A stretch of DNA of 64,000 nucleotides, taken from Eretmocerus hayati. Lineage: Eukaryota > Arthropoda > Insecta > Hymenoptera > Aphelinidae. The translations under genes were made by a program, and so were the position numbers. The notes below the pieces were generated by a model, which did no database searches, had not been told where the DNA came from, and worked only from the letters and a program-made list of their open reading frames with translations. Numbering within the stretch: the stretch's first letter is position 1; the number at the start of each line of letters is the position of its first letter. Below are positions 35,329 through 48,860 of the stretch, one piece after another. Where the stretch lies: assembly GCA_029851415.1 (NCBI GenBank), contig CM056744.1, forward strand, positions 16,995,268 to 17,059,267, given 5' to 3'.

Positions 35329-37887
35329 GACTATTGCGAGTATGGAGCTGACAGAATGGAATGGGCCCGCCCATCACGTATCAATTTCGAGCGAACTTTC
35401 AAATTTTCATGGAGATTAATCAAGGAGTTGAGGAGAGGTCGAGTGACAAAAAGAAAGACAACATACGCACAATACATACGGATATATACAAGGTGTAATT
35501 CAAAATAATTTACAGAAAAGCTTTGGACATCCCAAGTAGAATGTAGAGTGGTACCATTTGATAGGTTTCAGCAAACAAAATAAGATAGATAAACCTTGAT
35601 TAGGGTATTAGGACTCGAACTGGGGGGACAAAAATGAGAAATTCAAAATAATTCTCATGCGAAAATTTCAGCACCGATACAATTGTTTCTCTCCGAAAAA
35701 GCTAAAGGATGATAAATGGCTCAAGATCGGAATAAGCAGAAGTAGGTGTAGATTGGTGGGTAAGTCAGAGAAGATGATTTAGAACCATGATAGAATAAGA
35801 CAAAAATTCATTCTGGGGAAGAATGTATTAGGTCTCATGTCTCTTTATGAGACGAGCAGGTGTTTGTGAAGATATTACTCCTGATGCATTTGTGCGTCAG
35901 ACGTATAACTTCTACTAATTGCTCACTTTCTGCTTCTTCTCGTAACGCAGCTTATCTCATTCATTTCTACTTTATCAGTAAAAAAGTTGTCTTCGAAATC
36001 GGAACTTGAACGCTCTTTTTTGGGGCACGTGCTGTGCGTGCACGCGGTGCCAAGAATTTCGAACTCGAAATATAATGTTTATCACCGATAGAATAGAAAT
36101 GAATGAAATGGAGTTGAATTATGAGTGTTGATAACTTGCTAAAAGAAGCTGAACAACTAGTAAGGGTATAGAATAGGACAAACAGGTTTTTTTGCGAAGA
36201 TAAAAATACGATTATGGTTGTTTATTAAAATTGACAGCGACGATTAAGAGGTAACAGATTGTATGGGATAGGTGTGATTTTATTCTAAATTTTCATAAAT
36301 TTTTTTTTCACCAATTCCCAGGGAAGCCGGTAAAACAGACCTCGTCGTCTAATGCTGCCACCATGAAAAATTCGTCAGCGCGGTAAACTTAGTCAATAAT
36401 ACTATAGCTCGACTCCGTCGGTAATTCAGGATTTTTAGCTTTCGCAATTCGCAATGGTCACGTCTTGCGTCGATCCGCGAAAATATGTTACCTATATGTA
36501 GCACTTGGCTGCATCAGCAAGAGCTGCAAAACCGCGAACGATAGGACACTCAAAGCAGACCTCTGTCTGTCTCTCTCGCACATGCACGCGTTTGCTGTAA
36601 ACGTAACAGGTGTTTGTTTCTCCGGCTCGCGCGCGAACAGATTTACAGGTGGCTGCTTCTATACATGTTGTCCCCCCTTTCCTCTGAAATGTACCCTCAA
36701 AACTTCGATAGAGTGTTAGAGTGTACCATATTTTATATATGTGTGTAGACAAAGGTTATTGTGCTGGGTTTTCCATGCATCCCGATATTCCGGATTCCGG
36801 ATCAATCTCAAACAAATCAATTGAGGAGAATAATGTAAATTCTTTTTTTACATTGACGGCTTAGTGCATAAAAGGAAGAAGCTTCTCAGGACTCTCGGTA
36901 TTCCTTCGAAACGTTTCTGGTTGTTTTTCTTGGCAGCCTTAAGAAAAAATCTACATAGAAGAGATCACAAGCATGAAGGGAAACTCGGCTAGAATGAGCT
37001 GTTTGAGTAATCATTCTGGGGAAAAAATCATGAAAGTTCTCTGTATGAGCATTTTAAATTTACCAGAAAGGTCCTCATGTTCCATCCTATATTACCCCTG
37101 AATCAGTGTACTTTCGGAAGGATTGTTTGATCTACTTGTTATTCCTCTGATTGTTTTTCCTTTGATTGCGAATTCATTGGTTCTCCGCGATACTTATGAA
37201 AAATGTAAGTAGTTGGTATTGTTCTAGTTACTCGTAGTTACAGCAGAAACATTTATTGCTCAACTTGATAACTCTATTACACGATTGTGAAAGGGACCAG
37301 GTTGACAGGTGTACCCGAGGGTGTACCTCAAGTTGTATGTACCTTGTTAAAAAAACATTGCAATGTTTGAGGAAGCTTTTTCGTTCAGAAATTTATTATA
37401 AATTTTATCGCCTGACTACGGGAAAATAGTTTTTCATCGTCTGTGTGGGAAAGAGCTGTTTTTTTATTTTCTTCCCCACGCCGACGATGAAAAAATAGTA
37501 TTCGAAACTCGGGCGAGGTGGTTTCCGCTTCCGAACGATGATTCCGACCCTCGCCAAAGCTCGGGTCAGAAAAACATCGCTCGGGCCCCGGAAATCAAGA
37601 TTCCCGCCCTTCTATCGAAATGTACTATTATCCATCTACGTAGGCTGACGGAAATACGATGTTTCCGTGCGAAAGGCGATAAAATGGCTTATAAGCTTCG
37701 CGCGGAAAACGATTTTTCAGCACGCGTTGTGGAAAAGTGTCATTTTCAAACTGGTTTTCCACTTTCTCGCACAGTTTGTCGAAAAACACAGTTCGATACA
37801 CGGGGGTAAAACCTATTTTTCCACCCTTGCATTGAAATGTAGTATTCTCGTGAAGAAAATGCGTTTACCGTAATTCGCTACATAATA
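35329..37887. other. Non-coding DNA with a G+C-rich island at about 36.3-36.7 kb
   Basis: No gene is recognised. The segment 36310-36720 is richer in G+C and CpG than its neighbours, has CTCTCTCGCACATGCACGCG-like sequence and overlapping open frames on both strands. It could be a promoter or non-coding first exon of a gene outside the window, but nothing shows this directly. A diverged G+C hairpin module lies at 37515-37600. Confidence 0.3.
37515..37600 (+). repeat. G+C-rich hairpin module, copy 2 (diverged)
   Basis: GAGGTGGTTTCCGCTTCC, ACCCTCGCCAAAGCTCGGGT and ATCGCTCGGG follow the same order as the copy at 33414-33498. A second stem formed by TTTTTCATCGTC and GACGATGAAAAA lies just upstream. 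Confidence 0.6.
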
Positions 37888-38590
37888 AGGTAAGTGTACC
37901 CAACTTGAGCCCATATGCCGATCTTGGGAATGGGCACTCCTTGGCCTCGACCCCGAATCATTTTTGCGTTCTCCAGAAAATTGAAAGTGATTTTTCTACT
38001 TTTCGTGATAAGAATGATGGATTGCATTCAGTAAAACCGATGCCAATTTTTTTAGTTCGACCAATCTTGACGTATCTTGGCGCATTCGTTTTCTTGTTTC
38101 TAGGCATTCAAAACTCATTCCGCAGAATTGCGAAATTCGGATCTGCAGCTGTTTTATGAACAAAACCGTAGACGATTTTTAAAACAAGGATGCCAAAATC
38201 GGAGTGTACCCAACATGCCCCCATATATTTATCTCGAAAGGGTTGTAGCGTACGACTTTTTTTTACCATTCAGAACGTGTTTATCACGTCAAAATAAGTA
38301 GTGTTTCGGACCGGCGAAAAAAAGCTCCAAATGTGCGTATTCGGTGATGAAAATACTCTATCTTCCATCTGTTATTTCGGAAGAATTGAGAAAGTTTGGC
38401 CCCAATTCATAAAAAGGAGTGGTTATTCGCAGTCGCAATCCGGAACGAGTGCGAATAACCACCACGGTATGAGGCCCCCTTCATCAAAATTAGACGTAGA
38501 GAGCATTTCAAAGGTCCTGAAACAAGCTTCAAAATTAGCTGAGATGCGTTGGTAAATGTTGAGGTAGACCAGAGTTGTTGTGGAAATGGC
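37888..38590 (+). mobile_element. GTACCC-family MITE, copy B (3'-truncated)
   Basis: It begins AGGTAAGTGTACCCAACTT after a TA (37886-37887) and contains the internal GTGTACCCAACATGCCCCC at about 38200. The sequence follows other copies up to about 38590, then loses similarity before the right terminus. A small nested hairpin (GTGGTTATTCGCA and its complement) lies near 38420-38460. Confidence 0.65.
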
Positions 38591-39957
38591 AAATTTTCTG
38601 TCACTGCATGCAATGAAACGTTAAAATTTCTGAAAAATTTCCACCTGCTAAAAGAAATCCCTCGTCGACTATGAGCCGTATTACAAAATATGAAAGCAAA
38701 TAACTCCGCAAATACGTTGAAACGAGTGAAAAGCATTATATCGTACCAAGAATTTCAATCCTGTAAACTTTAAGTAAAAGCACCCTGATCAGGAATTCAT
38801 CAAAATATGTTCACAAATGCCCGAAATCGTGATCAGTTTAAGAGCAATCGATTTGGCTACTATCATAATCAGGAACATTAAACCCCTAACTTGAATTTCT
38901 GATCGGTAATGTGATGCGATTCACAAAGTAATCCAAGAGATCAATAGTAGTATAGATCCATCAATAGTATATAGATCGATAGTAGTATAGATCCAGGTGC
39001 TAAAAGTGATATTCCAACCGGCACTTTTTACGATATATTTGGGAAAAAAATTCTAAAAATAAAGAACCCTGGAACTGTTTTGATAGAAATTTAAGATATA
39101 GGTGGTTGATCCTCACGCGTCAGAAGGTCACAATACGAGTAAATAACCAAGTGCAACAGTTTCACCGAAAATTATCGGATACAATCGAGTGGGAGGATGA
39201 AAAAAAAAGAACAGAGGTGAAGAAAAAGTGAGAATAGAGAGGAAATAAAAGCGTATAAAAAAAAGAAAAAAAAGAGATGCACCAGGCATTCAGAGCGTTG
39301 ACCCGAGGACGAGAGGATGATCGGACTCACGCTGACGTAACATCGCCAAGCCCGCCGCACGTAAATGTGTTATTGGTCGTCTGATACTTATATATAAAAA
39401 ACTGGCACGCGTTATTGTTCATGCCGACACTCATGCAGTAAACGAGCAAAATGTTATAGATGACAAAATTTGGATATTGTCGGTCATTCATGAAACATTT
39501 ACTACGAGCTTCACAATAGGAGATACATAGCGCCAGGAAAGAATTCATTTTTTTAGTCATTTTCGTATCAATACTTTCTTTCACGGTGATAAAATTTCCA
39601 CATGCGTCCTCGCTGTGCTAAAATACAGTGATAATTGGCAATTGAAATACTGATAGCAAATTTTGGGAGATCGTATTGAGCGCATCAACATCAGAACGTT
39701 TTAGCCTAATAACACGTCATACCACCAGGATCAATAGATACAAAATAGTAAACTTCTGCTTTATCCTTGGACATCTATTTCAGGCCCAGGGGAGTGTTTG
39801 ATTCTCAAGCGAAGCGAAGGAAACACCGGATCTAAAATGGCCATTCAAATATGGAAGAAATTTTTTTCTTGACCGACACACGAGATCAGCTTTTTTCCGT
39901 GTGTGTCAGTCGAAAAAATCCATCGTGTACCGGATCTGGAAAACGAAAACTCGGTAC
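38591..39957. other. Non-coding DNA, nothing recognised
   Basis: AT-rich DNA between two MITEs. A short tandem-like stretch (TATAGATC repeated) lies at about 38945-38995. Open frames here show no domain. Confidence 0.35.
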
Positions 39958-40810
39958 TGTCAACTGGGGTAACTTTGGGACAAAAATCGCATTTTTTCCC
40001 TCCAAACTCGTGAAACGTGTACGTCTTAAACCAGAAGCGCATTGTATGTGTAGTCAATCGGAAGCTTACAGCTTCAGCTTTCGATTGCAGTATTTATGAA
40101 GTGCATTTGGATATCTCTAGTTGGAAATATGAGCGCTCAAAGTCGTGTCCCAAAGTTAAACCGGTTTGGGGTAACTTTGGGACAGCATACATTATATAGG
40201 GAACTCCACGGCCATCATAAACTGGGGTAACTTTGGGACAAAAATCGTATGGTTCTCCTTGAAACTCTTGTAACCTGTATATCTCGCACCGGTTGCATCA
40301 GAATTGCATTGTGTCTGTGGTCTATCGAAAGCTTACAGTCCCAATTCTTGATTGACAGTTATAAAAGTATATTCGGACATCCTTGGTCAGAGTTATGGGT
40401 GCTCAAATCGTGTCCCAAAGTTCCCCCGGTTTACAGAAGAAAACACATACTTTTTCGTTTTTCCGCTACAAAATGGAAACTGGGTGGAAATAAGCCAGTG
40501 TAACGATGGATTCGTTCAGATATCTGTACAGACAAGTGAAATCTAGGTCAATTACCTTGGAGTCACTCTGCAAAAGTTGCTACCTCACCCATTTGTCCGA
40601 AAGACTGTTTGTTGCATTGAAAACGTTCTTTTCAAGGAGTCAGCTTATAAACGGATTAAAAGCTGATGGAGGTCTTTGCGCCAATGCAAAACATTGCTCA
40701 TGCGTGCCCAAAGTAGAGAGAACAGGTACGAAAGCCTTAGGATTATCTAATGCTGATTGCGCGTGATAATGACTCTTTCATGGGTTGTCCCAAAGTTACC
40801 CCAGTTGAAT
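39958..40810. mobile_element. GGGGTAAC-family element with GTAC duplication, copy 1
   Basis: The ends read TCAACTGGGGTAACTTTGGG and, inverted, the same block, each next to GTAC (39954-39957 and 40811-40814). Internal copies of GGGGTAACTTTGGGACA near 40168 and 40203 suggest internal duplication. No transposase is encoded. A second copy with the same GTAC duplication lies at 53772-54757. Confidence 0.75.
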
Positions 40811-40814
40811 GTAC

Positions 40815-42331
40815 ATGATATAATATTGATTTCGAAAGCCCCAAGTCGCCTTTTTTGATTTTTTGATATCGAGTTTATTCTAAAGGGATGAAAATATATG
40901 CAATTTTCATCTATAAATCTGATTTTCCACTTTTTTAATTATGTGTGTGTAAAGAATGTTTGAATTCAGTCCTTATCACGGTTTGGATCATTACGAAATT
41001 CAGAATGCGAGAGTCAGTCATTTGTTTTCTAATTTGACTAGGTATTTGCTTAACATTAAACTGTGACATTTTGGAATAGTTATTATTAATCTACTACTAT
41101 TTTTTAGCAACTAGAATTATTCCATTGTTCATCATACACATGGATGCCTTGACCAAATTAGTACTAAATTATTTGCTCTGCGGGCGTTTACGGTCAGGTC
41201 GGGCGGTAGATTAATTTATTTTATTTTATTTTATTTGGATCAACGGTCCCTCAGACCTTAGTACAATCTATTTCCCGAGCAAAGCGAAGGGAATAAATTA
41301 TCCGTGCTCGAAATAAGCCTATATACCAGCACAGGGCAATTATGATTTTTCATTATGAGAACCCTGAAACCGAGTTTGAAAGCGGCATCTGTACGTTAGA
41401 ATAATGAAAACATTATATTGACGGTGCATACTGACAAGAAATGTCTCGAAAAATGTCCTATTAAACCTTTCGCTGAGGTGAGGACCAACGGTGACTCCCG
41501 CGAGTCTTTCTCTGTGAACTGAAGAATTTTATCCTACAATATAATACTGTTTAGCTGCAATGTAAATAGAGGTCATATCTATTTATCGACCAAATCACGA
41601 AAAAAGTGTTTTTCCGTAATCAGTCGATAAAATTTCGTATTTACCTCGATGTAACTCGTTCGCAAAACGCTTTTCTGTTATGATCTTTGATCTTCATTTC
41701 AAAAACTTGTGGATCATTGAATGACCTTCATTGCTGCACTGCGATACCGCATTCCAAGTTCATCGATCGGTTATAAAGAGTTACATCATCACAATCCTGG
41801 AGGATCTCAATTTTTTACACACACCACTATACAACGAGTTTCCTCTTCCACGCCACATCGGTATTAATCTGGATAAGTAATGTAACGCTTCGGTACTTTA
41901 TAAGCTGCTTACAATTCCAGTGGTGTCAAACTCAACCACGCAACGATGCAACAAGACTTTACACTTCGACAAATTTTATAACATCTCCTGTAAGATTTTA
42001 TTAAGTAGATTGGAAGTGGATCGGATATTTACGCCAGATGACGTCGTCGTAGGTGATTTTTTCTCACGCTCATTATTTTCGCGATGCCATGGTTTACACT
42101 CAAAATTGAGCGTCTGGACTGGTGTTACGTGAAAATCAGGCTAACAAATAAAATGTGTCTTTGGTAGGAATTAAATGTGTGTAGAGTTGTTACGGTTGTA
42201 GTAAAAAAATCTCAAGAAATCGACCAGAAATCTATACATAGATTGTAAAATATTGAACTCGTCATCGTGAATGAGTCTTGAGGGGCATAGCCATCATTTT
42301 AAACTGCGGAAGATCTGTTTCAATTCATATA
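40815..42331. other. Non-coding DNA with a short (TTTTA)n run
   Basis: An interrupted TTTTA repeat lies at about 41217-41240. Nothing else is recognised. Confidence 0.35.
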
Positions 42332-43825
42332 ACTTGAGCGTACCCAGTTTGCCCCCACATGCCAATCACAGGAATTATAACTAGCTGACCTTCCCACTAA
42401 TTTCTTTACGTTTGCTATGTTGAAATGTAAGAAAATAAGTGGTTTGGATCGAACCCGAATGATTTCTGCATTTCCCAGAAAATTCAAAGTGATTTTTTCA
42501 TTTTTCGTGTTTGCACAGCTAAGAATTCACATGAGGAGATTGCGTTCAGTAAAATCGGTTCCAAACTTTTTTAGTTGGTCCAAGATTTCTTGCTCAAGAC
42601 CTTTGAGGTTCATTTTCTAGAATCGCAAATCTTGGATCTAGAGCCATAGGCATCTTGCATTTTTTCTGACCCCGTCAATTGAAGGTTATGCATTTTAGAG
42701 CAATTCCATTTGAACATGGTGCAGTTTAAGAAATGATTCTCAAAAATTTTCCCACCTTGAGCAAATTGTTCCGACGTCGAGTGGCTGCAGAGTCACTTCA
42801 AGTGGTTGAGCTCCAAATGACGTCATCAACACAGGCTTCGTTGTGCCCCGTGCTATCAGCATGAGAGAGTCCAAGCCTCTATTTATGTGATGGACAAACT
42901 GTTCAGAGGCCTATCATAATTCATATGGCGATTGACCTGGATGCTAGACTAATACTCCAAAATGGGTCAGACCGTTCTCTGACCTCGAGAAAATAGATTA
43001 TTTTATCTAGTTATTGACAGTGAAACAATTGATTTCTCTGAGACCTGAGAACGATTGCACCTTATCTAAGTATCAGTCTAGCATCCAGGCCAATCGCTAT
43101 ATGAATTATTATACGCCTCTGAACAATTGGTTCATCAGATGAATAAAAGCTTGGACCCTTCTATGCTATTTGCACGGGGCATAACGAGACGTATGTCGAT
43201 CTGACGTCATTTGGAGCTCGACCACTTGAAGTCATTCTGAAACCACTCGACTTTGGAACAATTAGATCCAGACGGGGAAATCTTTAAGAATTTTTTTCCC
43301 AAATTGCACCATGTTCAACTGGAATTGCTCTAAAATGCACAACTTCTACTCGAGGGGGTCAGAAAAAATGCAAGATGCCTATTCTATGAGCAAAATCTCG
43401 ATATCATTTGTCAAACACGAGGACAAACATCGGAGTGTACCCAACATGTCCCCATATGATCATTTTGAAAGGGCGTGTAGTTACGAATTTTTACCCTTCA
43501 GAACGTGTTTATCACGTCAAAATAGGTAAGTACTAGAATTTTGGACTCGCGTAAAGCTCCAAATTTAGTTGTTTGGCGATAAAAACGGATGGAAACGATT
43601 TTATGCACTTTATAATGGGGGAAAGTTGGGTATACACTTTTGTGAACTCTCAAAAATACTCTTTGGGAAAATTGAAACAGCTCGGCTTCAATTGGTTGCA
43701 ATGAGACGTACGTAAATGAGACAAGCTTCGAAATGAGCAAAAGTTGAATTGAAAAATAATAAGGTAGGCCTGAGTTATTGAGAAAATGGGTTGATGGGGG
43801 CAAGCTGTGTACATTTATCTCATAA
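42332..43825 (+). mobile_element. GTACCC-family MITE, copy C, carrying a nested element
   Basis: The left end has GCGTACCCAGTTTGCCCCC and the right end the inverted GGGGGCAAGCTGTGTACA. Internal blocks match copies B and E (GAACGTGTTTATCACGTCAAA). The element is split at 42649 by a 731-bp foldback; sequence on both sides of the insertion continues the alignment to copy B. Confidence 0.65.
42649..43379. mobile_element. Nested foldback, ~731 bp, TA target
   Basis: Arms of about 360 bp meet near 43015. The ends are GGCATCTTGCATTTTTTCTG and its inverted copy, each next to TA (42647-42648 and 43380-43381). Arm similarity is high over blocks such as GAGCTCCAAATGACGTCAT and TTTTAGAGCAATTCC. Almost the whole element is stem. 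Confidence 0.75.
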
Positions 43826-45120
43826 AGGGGAAAATGATCCATAACTTGTCATTTCTGCATCAGGACCCGGTAACCTAATAGTCGAGGATTTTCACGCACC
43901 GATAAAAATTGGTCCAAATCTAACATTTTCATGAGACGAACCGATCAAGGTCATCCCACCCCTGAATGTTAAAATTTTATAGTGGTGGGGTATATTGGAT
44001 CTAACATATACAATGGCATGTTGTGAGGTTATGAAAAGACGATGTATTCGTTGTCGATATAAGAGTGGGACGGTAATAATGAGCGCAAATGGTCTGCTCT
44101 CAGTATTATTATGAGTATTGGTTTGCCCTTTTTTCCTTATTCTTTTATAGTTACTATATCCTCAGCAAAATGTATTGTCGGGGGTAAGTTAAAGTCAGGC
44201 ATAAAACCCTCGTTTCGATGACAGATGTGTCCTATGATCGTCCAAAATAACAATTATATTTATCGATTACGCGTGGGTCGACTCTCGTCTACTTGGTATA
44301 TTTTATTGCTCTCGTTCTCGTATTGCTATACGTATAAGGGTTGTTATATTGGGATCGATGGCATTAGGGTTATAATGGACTGGTTATTCTCGCGTATTCG
44401 ATGATGTTTTACTTTGTGAACCCTAATGCTAATACGTTAGACTTGTTGAACGTACATACGAAGTAAATACACTACAATTATTTTACATTATTACGATGGA
44501 AACGCCCGTATAGTGATAATGCATGGTGGTGCATTAATAAAATTTTTTGGGGTATATTTCATTTTGTTCATGATTGTTCATGACTTTGATCGAAGACTTT
44601 CTTTATTGACGGTGAGTTTTGATATCACATCAACTTTGATAAGAGAAATATGATAATCATAGTTAGACCTCTTGATTTTATATAGATCTTATCAGAAGAT
44701 GCGCCTTGTACGGTGACCGTGAATGTGACTTTGACGGTATTAGGGCTATTCTTTGTGAGTAATAATACACAATTGCGGCCTACCTGCAGTAATAATTTTT
44801 ATCAATGATGGTCCGTAGATATTTTTTTTTTTTTTCTATTAAAATAATGATCGTCACTATCTTTGTCTCAATCCTTGACGGAAGCGTGTCGCAAGCTATT
44901 TATAACTGTTTTCGTATAATATAAATGTAAGAATTGCATTAGTAATACGAGAGATTTGATTATTTCATCAGATATCTTAACCTTGGGTCATGAGCTGAAT
45001 TGAAGCTCTGAATGAAATATCTACTCGAATAAGATTGTTGTACACCATCAACCATTCGTAAAAATTTCAGGCATACAATTTCCTTTATGGTACACAACGA
45101 GGTACACAACGTGAAAACTG
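43826..45120. other. Non-coding DNA, nothing recognised
   Basis: A short inverted pair (GGCATTAGGGTT and AACCCTAATGC) lies at about 44360-44430. No gene is supported. Confidence 0.35.
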
Positions 45121-45446
45121 ACGAGGGGGGGAACACGGGGTCCGGGTCCCCAATCTTCCCCAAATTTTTTTTACTGTTTTGTATCACCTAGAATATGAAG
45201 AGTCCAAAGTAACTCCGTCAAATGGGTCTCCTGTTCAAAGCTACAGCCCATGACATTAGCATTGACCATATGGGCCCATGTTGAAAATTGATATACTGGC
45301 AATGTTGAGGTTTTTGCTTGTAACTCTTGACAGGATGCTCATTTAACAGAGTTACTTTGGATTCTTTATATTTTAAGTGGTACGAGACTGTAAAAAAAGT
45401 TTAGGCAAGATTAGCGACCCGGACCCCGTGGCCCCCCCCCCCTGAT
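45121..45446. mobile_element. Small foldback element, G-rich termini
   Basis: The left end GGGGAACACGGGGTCCGGGTC pairs with the right GACCCGGACCCCGTGGCCCC. Inner arms pair around ATTAGCATTGACCATATGGG. The centre resembles that of the foldback at 34310-35328, so the two may be related. Confidence 0.65.
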
Positions 45447-46320
45447 GAGCCACGAGATACACAAACTGTTACACAGATCTCAATCCAAAAATCCCTTTCT
45501 TATATGGAAATTTCAAACAATCTAAGCAATTGTATTTTTTTTGCATAGATAAGGATATAGATTTCCTTTCACAAATTTCATCTTGGATATCTCACATATT
45601 ATTCTTTCAATAATACGAATATTTGTGTCGATATCACCTCATATTAGACTATGCGATATTGATTTATTTTTCAATAATATCCACTCCTCAAATAAAATGT
45701 CCAAATTATCACACGATGATAATCATTCGCATAATTTTTTAATGGCTCTAATTTATATAATAATCTTATCCAAAATATCCCAAATCATCCTATTTGTACC
45801 TTCAATAAGATTTCAAACAATCAATTATGTAACAGTCTTAATTATCTCAATGAAAAATCAACTACCCAACTGTATAAATTCGCTATAAAAATAAGGGATG
45901 CACGAACCTTTATAAAACACACACAAGCACGTGGTAAAATATAAGATATAGATATAAAGGGGTAGTCGCTCATCGACCCGCCAGAAACATATATATCTAA
46001 ATTCGTCGGGGCTTTTTCTTCGTTGAGCGCGCGCAGCCGCGTCAGCCCCAAGTATCGATTCCCCGCCCCCGCAATGAGGCATATATATATATGTATCTAC
46101 TCACATAGCCACATTAGCCACACGCATACGTATTTTCGTGATATGAGGTGTATATATCTATATATATTTGCAAACTGAGAGAGTGAGTATCGTACATACG
46201 TCGGCTATCCATTCGCGATTCCTTTGGGAAAATTATTACTTCTTTTACTCGTTTCTCTTTTTAATTGGAGTTCCCATATATGTATATATTGAAGAAAAAT
46301 ATTCATATGTTTGGACATTA
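45447..46320. other. AT-rich stretch followed by a G+C-rich island
   Basis: 45580-45890 is very AT-rich with a 101-codon open frame of low-complexity hydrophobic content, not recognised as a gene. 45980-46080 is G+C- and CpG-rich (GAGCGCGCGCAGCCGCG), flanked by (AT)n runs. The island could be regulatory; this is speculative. Confidence 0.3.
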
Positions 46321-46962
46321 GGGTGTTCCTCATTTCCCGATCTTCGGTTTTCCACGATACGATCGTCGATTTTCGATCTTTAATAAATGCAAATGTGAGA
46401 AAACTTTCGCTGAACCCGCATGAATTTTCAGCTGCCGCACGTACACCATATTGAACATTGAAAAGCCTATACTCGAAAATTCGACCTTCTAAGCCTTCGT
46501 GTCTCTGAGATCGCTTTAATTTCTCATGGCGCCTCTTGTCGCTTGAAAAACATCAAAATATACTATTTCGACGTAAAATTGTGTGAGAAATACGATAAGA
46601 ATATCAGATGTGAGCCACAAGGTAACCCTATTACGGTATAAGCTATTTTTTCGAAAAATCGTCAATACCACGGGAGGGGCACTTTAGAGCCCAAAACGGA
46701 TACTTCTATCGTATTCCTCACAAAATTCTACGTCGAAATAGTGTGTTTTGATATTTTTCAAGCGACCTTCGTGATCACGGAGGGTTGGGAGGGCTAATTT
46801 TGTCCAGTATAGGATTTTCAATGTTAAACATGGTGTACCTGCGGCAGCTGAAAATTCATCGCACCGAGTACGGCCAAAGTTTTTTTACATTTTTATATAT
46901 CAAAGATCGAAAATCCACGATCGTACCGCGGATAATCCAAGTTTGGGAAATAAGGAAAACCC
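46321..46962. mobile_element. Foldback MITE, 642 bp, TA target
   Basis: The ends are GGGTGTTCCTCATTTCCC and, inverted, GGGTTTTCCTTATTTCCC, each next to TA (46319-46320 and 46963-46964). Arms of about 250 bp share TCGATTTTCGATCTTT, CAGCTGCC and TCTACGTCGAAATAGT-type blocks. No coding capacity. Confidence 0.8.
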
Positions 46963-46964
46963 TA

Positions 46965-48860
46965 TTGAACATACTTACTATTGTGAATAGACTTGGGCAT
47001 AATTAATTTTTTTAATTGGAATTTATGGGTGAGATGATGTTGGACGATGAAAATTACTATTCGTTCGTTCCACGAATCTCGTCGGTTTAAAAAAATTTTT
47101 TGATTACATTTTTGGTTACGATGAAGGTAAAATTTGTGTTTGAGATGTGATTCATGAGAATCAGATTCTATATGGTTCATATGATTGGAAATTAAAAAAT
47201 TTGGTCGATTAGAAATCAAGAGATTTGAGACATGTGGCGAGTCTGGGACGACTAAATCATGCGATTTTTATATTTTAGCAGCTATGCATTATTTTAAGCA
47301 AAAACCCATATTACTCGAGAAATTTTTGCAATTCATACATTGCCAATGACGAGAGAAATGATTGGGCTATCATAGGATTTTTCACTCGCTCTTGAATCTG
47401 CTGGCGTATATCACTTTTTGAGAATTAGATCGATCTCAGAATCTCATGAAATCCAGTCCATTGAAAACATGAATGTTAATCTCATCATAATATATCATCT
47501 TCATAACTAAAAAGTTCGCTCAAGAAACAGATAGTCATCACTTTGATCAATGAATATGCCATCCGGATAATTATTGCATGAATGTATGACATCAATGCAG
47601 AACTCGTCCATTGCTTCAATTTCGTGTAATCATTTGGGCGAGTGTAAAGAGTCTGCGAAAACCCGCCTAAAAACTTTTGCATATAATTACATTCATTCAT
47701 TTTACTCTAAATCAATTTTCTCTTAAATCGGGTATGATGGAAGAGGGCGTTTATGAGGACCTCTCCAAGGAATCGTCTTTGGATCTTCACGAAGAACATA
47801 TTTTTCTCAAAAAAAATTCATTGTCATGATCAAGGGTCATGATTGATTTAAACTTCTTTTTGCAAGCACTTGTCGTTGAAATTTGTGATGAAGGTATCAG
47901 GCACAGTTGTTCTGGGGGAAAATTTTTCTAGATATATATATGTACTCTTGTGTAAATAGCAGATCCTCGAAATCACCTTATGATTTTTCAATTTTCACGT
48001 TTTTCACCAGGTTTGATCCGTTTCACGTGTTCGTTCGAAAGATAAACAGCATTTTAGTGATATACTTCTTCATATTCCTTCCAAACACAGAAAAATACGA
48101 TGAATTAACCCATGCTCGAGCCCAAGTATCTAATTTTGTTTTGTCGACCAGAAAGAAAAACCATTACATGTTCAGAATGAGGCTAATTTGCGCGACATTT
48201 CCGAAAACGCGTCGCTTTGTTTGACCCATGTAGGGAAATTTATGATATTCAAAGCTCTGAAACAAAACATTCAATATATTATTTTCTCTTTCCACAGTCC
48301 TTTCAAACAACAATGACGAACTTTGATCATTCTCGCGATTGAAATTGACCCGCATTATTGCACGATTTGATGTTGTGCTTGCCCGCGATTTTGCGATTGT
48401 GATGAAAGTAAGCCCTGACATCAGCATTCCACGATATACTGCTGCAGGATTGTTTGAAATTTATCTATCATGTACATGATCAAATTCAATTATTACTCTC
48501 ATTCTGCAGAAGTGACACGTTGGTTGATTTGAGCGCGCATGCAGTGAGTTCGCTTTTTTATTTCAAGGAAAAAATTGATGAATTCTATCAAATTACTCGT
48601 GAACTCACAAAACTAAAACAAGAAAAATCCATTAGGAATTTGACAAATGTTGACTTATGCTTTGATGTTTTTTTTTTTGCTAGAATAAACCACACGAACC
48701 TCAATGAAAGTCGATAATGAGAAATATTATCGACTATTCATCAAGTTAGTATTCATACACATTTTTTTAACTTTTTCAATCGGATGGATACAAAGGAAGT
48801 AGAGATATTCCAAAAAATTCTGATTCTTCTGGTGTATCCGAGTGCATTTATGACTAACAA
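46965..48860. other. Non-coding DNA, nothing recognised
   Basis: AT-rich DNA with no supported gene. Open frames at 47907-48224 and 48454-48717 have no recognisable domain or splice context. Confidence 0.35.

Noticed and set aside
38301..38736. Overlapping 84- and 109-codon frames
   Set aside because: They lie in MITE copy B and its flank; no coding signal.
43498..43842. 114-codon minus-strand frame
   Set aside because: It lies entirely in MITE copy C terminal sequence shared with other copies.
45583..45888. 101-codon AT-rich hydrophobic frame, considered as a mitochondrial insertion
   Set aside because: The hydrophobic composition fits, but I could not match any mitochondrial gene order or motif.
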